From: Alphaproteobacteria bacterium
GTDB lineage: Bacteria > Pseudomonadota > Alphaproteobacteria > ATCC43930 > CGMCC-115725
Length of the DNA stretch: 6,546 bases
Direction of reading: 5' to 3'
Assembly (NCBI GenBank): GCA_005888425.1
Contig: VAZF01000111.1
Coordinates: forward strand, 1 to 6,546
Shown here in pieces: positions 5,879-6,546 of this stretch. The position numbers and the translations under genes were made by a program. How positions within the stretch are numbered: the stretch's first letter is position 1; each line of letters begins with the position of its first letter. The notes under the pieces are model-generated. The model did not search any database and was not told the DNA's origin. It saw nothing but the letters and a program-made list of their open reading frames with translations.

Positions 5879-6546
5879 TTACTTGCTCGTGCCGCCGCTC
5901 TGCGCCGGAGCGTTGTTCGACGGCGTCGTCGAGGTGGAGCCGCCGGCGCCCGCCGGGGCCGGGTTGCTGGACGACGGATTGGTTGCCGACGTGTTGGCCG
6001 GGGTCGGCTTGTTCGGCATGCTCGACCCGACGCCGGTGGTCTGCGACTTCGGCATGCGCGCATGCGCGATACGGGTCTGCTGCTGCTTGCCGAGCCGAGC
6101 CGTGCGGGTCATCCGCTGCTGCTTGCTCACATGCGCGGTACGCATCTGCGGCATGCTCGATCCCGAAGCCGCCGTCTGCGTGCCCAGCATGCGGTTGACG
6201 CGGGCAAGCTTCGTGCTCCGCGGTAGCCCGTTCTGCTGCTCGAAGCGGTTCAGCGCGACGCGGGTCTGGCGATCCATCTTGCCGCTGACCTTGCCCTTCA
6301 ACAGGCCTTCCGACTTCAGGCGCAGCTGAACCTGACGGATCTCGTTCCGCTGCGGCTTCGCATGCCGGGACATCGCGTGCTTCGCAGCCTTATCCTTCTT
6401 GACCTGCGGCTGCTGCTGCATCTGCGCCGGCTGCTGGTTCTGCGCGCTCGGCGCTGGCGTGCTCTGCATGCTGCTGTTGGACGACGGCGGCGCGTTTTGG
6501 GTAGTCCCCTGTGCCTGGGCGGCGGCGGCCAAGCCGAGCCCCAGGG
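5879..6546 (-). CDS. Exported peptidoglycan-binding-domain protein, 5' end cut by window edge
   Basis: The leftward frame is open to the right edge, so the true start lies outside. The first visible residues, LGLGLAAAAQAQG, look like the end of a signal peptide with a cleavage site near AQA, so the protein is probably exported to the periplasm or envelope. After a Gln/Ser/Asn/Pro-rich linker and a basic patch (KKDKAAKHAMSRHAK) comes one peptidoglycan-binding domain of the PG_binding_1 type (6179-6346), marked by IRQVQLRLKSEGLLKGKVSG and TRVALNRFEQQNGL. A short basic repeat follows (6041-6142): units of about 11 residues, RTAHVSKQQ, RTARLGKQQ and the weaker RIAHARMPK. They are framed by two copies of GSSMP. 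The tail is low-complexity Ser/Thr/Pro/Asn/Gly, ending GGTSK. No catalytic domain is seen. It likely anchors to cell wall; its exact role is unknown. An intrinsic terminator follows it. Confidence 0.82.
   Translation of the reverse strand, partial: LGLGLAAAAQAQGTTQNAPPSSNSSMQSTPAPSAQNQQPAQMQQQPQVKKDKAAKHAMSRHAKPQRNEIRQVQLRLKSEGLLKGKVSGKMDRQTRVALNRFEQQNGLPRSTKLARVNRMLGTQTAASGSSMPQMRTAHVSKQQRMTRTARLGKQQQTRIAHARMPKSQTTGVGSSMPNKPTPANTSATNPSSSNPAPAGAGGSTSTTPSNNAPAQSGGTSK
6014..6163 (-). repeat. Short degenerate repeats in the peptidoglycan-binding protein
   Basis: Two near-identical DNA stretches, cggcatgctcgacccga at 6014-6030 and cggcatgctcgatcccga at 6149-6166, encode the GSSMP copies. Between them lie three degenerate basic units (R-x-A-[HR]-x-x-K-Q-Q in the first two). 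The pattern points to local tandem duplication followed by divergence inside the gene. Confidence 0.55.

Noticed and set aside
5257..6198. A 313-codon rightward frame spanning the E1 end and the convergent gene
   Set aside because: It crosses the terminator hairpin, overlaps two supported genes in the wrong frame or strand and is Arg/Cys/Ala-rich without domain character.

Overview
The window is GC-rich chromosomal DNA with dense codon-biased genes and palindromic repeats of a kind I associate with alphaproteobacteria, probably Hyphomicrobiales (Bradyrhizobium/Xanthobacter-like). That placement rests on gene content, repeats and codon use, not on a marker gene. No RNA gene, CRISPR array, insertion sequence or phage gene is visible.

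Layout. Four genes read leftward from about 3303: erpA (Fe-S cluster carrier), xthA (exodeoxyribonuclease III), a D-2-hydroxyacid dehydrogenase of the CtBP-like group, and an SMP-30/gluconolactonase-family gene that runs off the left edge. An 88-bp palindromic repeat lies between erpA and xthA, and a composite repeat of three hairpins lies between the dehydrogenase and the SMP-30 gene. Reading rightward from 3449 is one large AceE-like (homodimeric pyruvate dehydrogenase E1/transketolase family) gene without E2 or E3 partners. It converges on a leftward gene for an exported protein with a peptidoglycan-binding domain, cut by the right edge. The 58 bases between these two hold an intrinsic terminator serving the leftward gene.

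How the genes relate. erpA and xthA may share a transcript from a promoter-like site at 3345-3372, with the repeat between them. The dehydrogenase has its own promoter-like site (1969-1997) and a TTG start, so it is probably a separate unit. The dehydrogenase and the lactonase-like gene could both act on sugar acids or hydroxyacids, but no substrate can be read from the sequence. The E1-like protein is the most unusual gene: it stands alone, has a non-canonical thiamine diphosphate motif, and lacks about 49 residues at the N-terminus compared with E. coli AceE, the part that in AceE docks onto E2.

Starts. Two leftward genes appear to use non-ATG codons (GTG for xthA, TTG for the dehydrogenase). 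In both cases a longer open frame would read into a repeat or promoter. I found no convincing new defence, mobile or RNA-guided system here; the points worth a second look are the orphan E1, the two repeats and the low-complexity tail of the peptidoglycan-binding protein.
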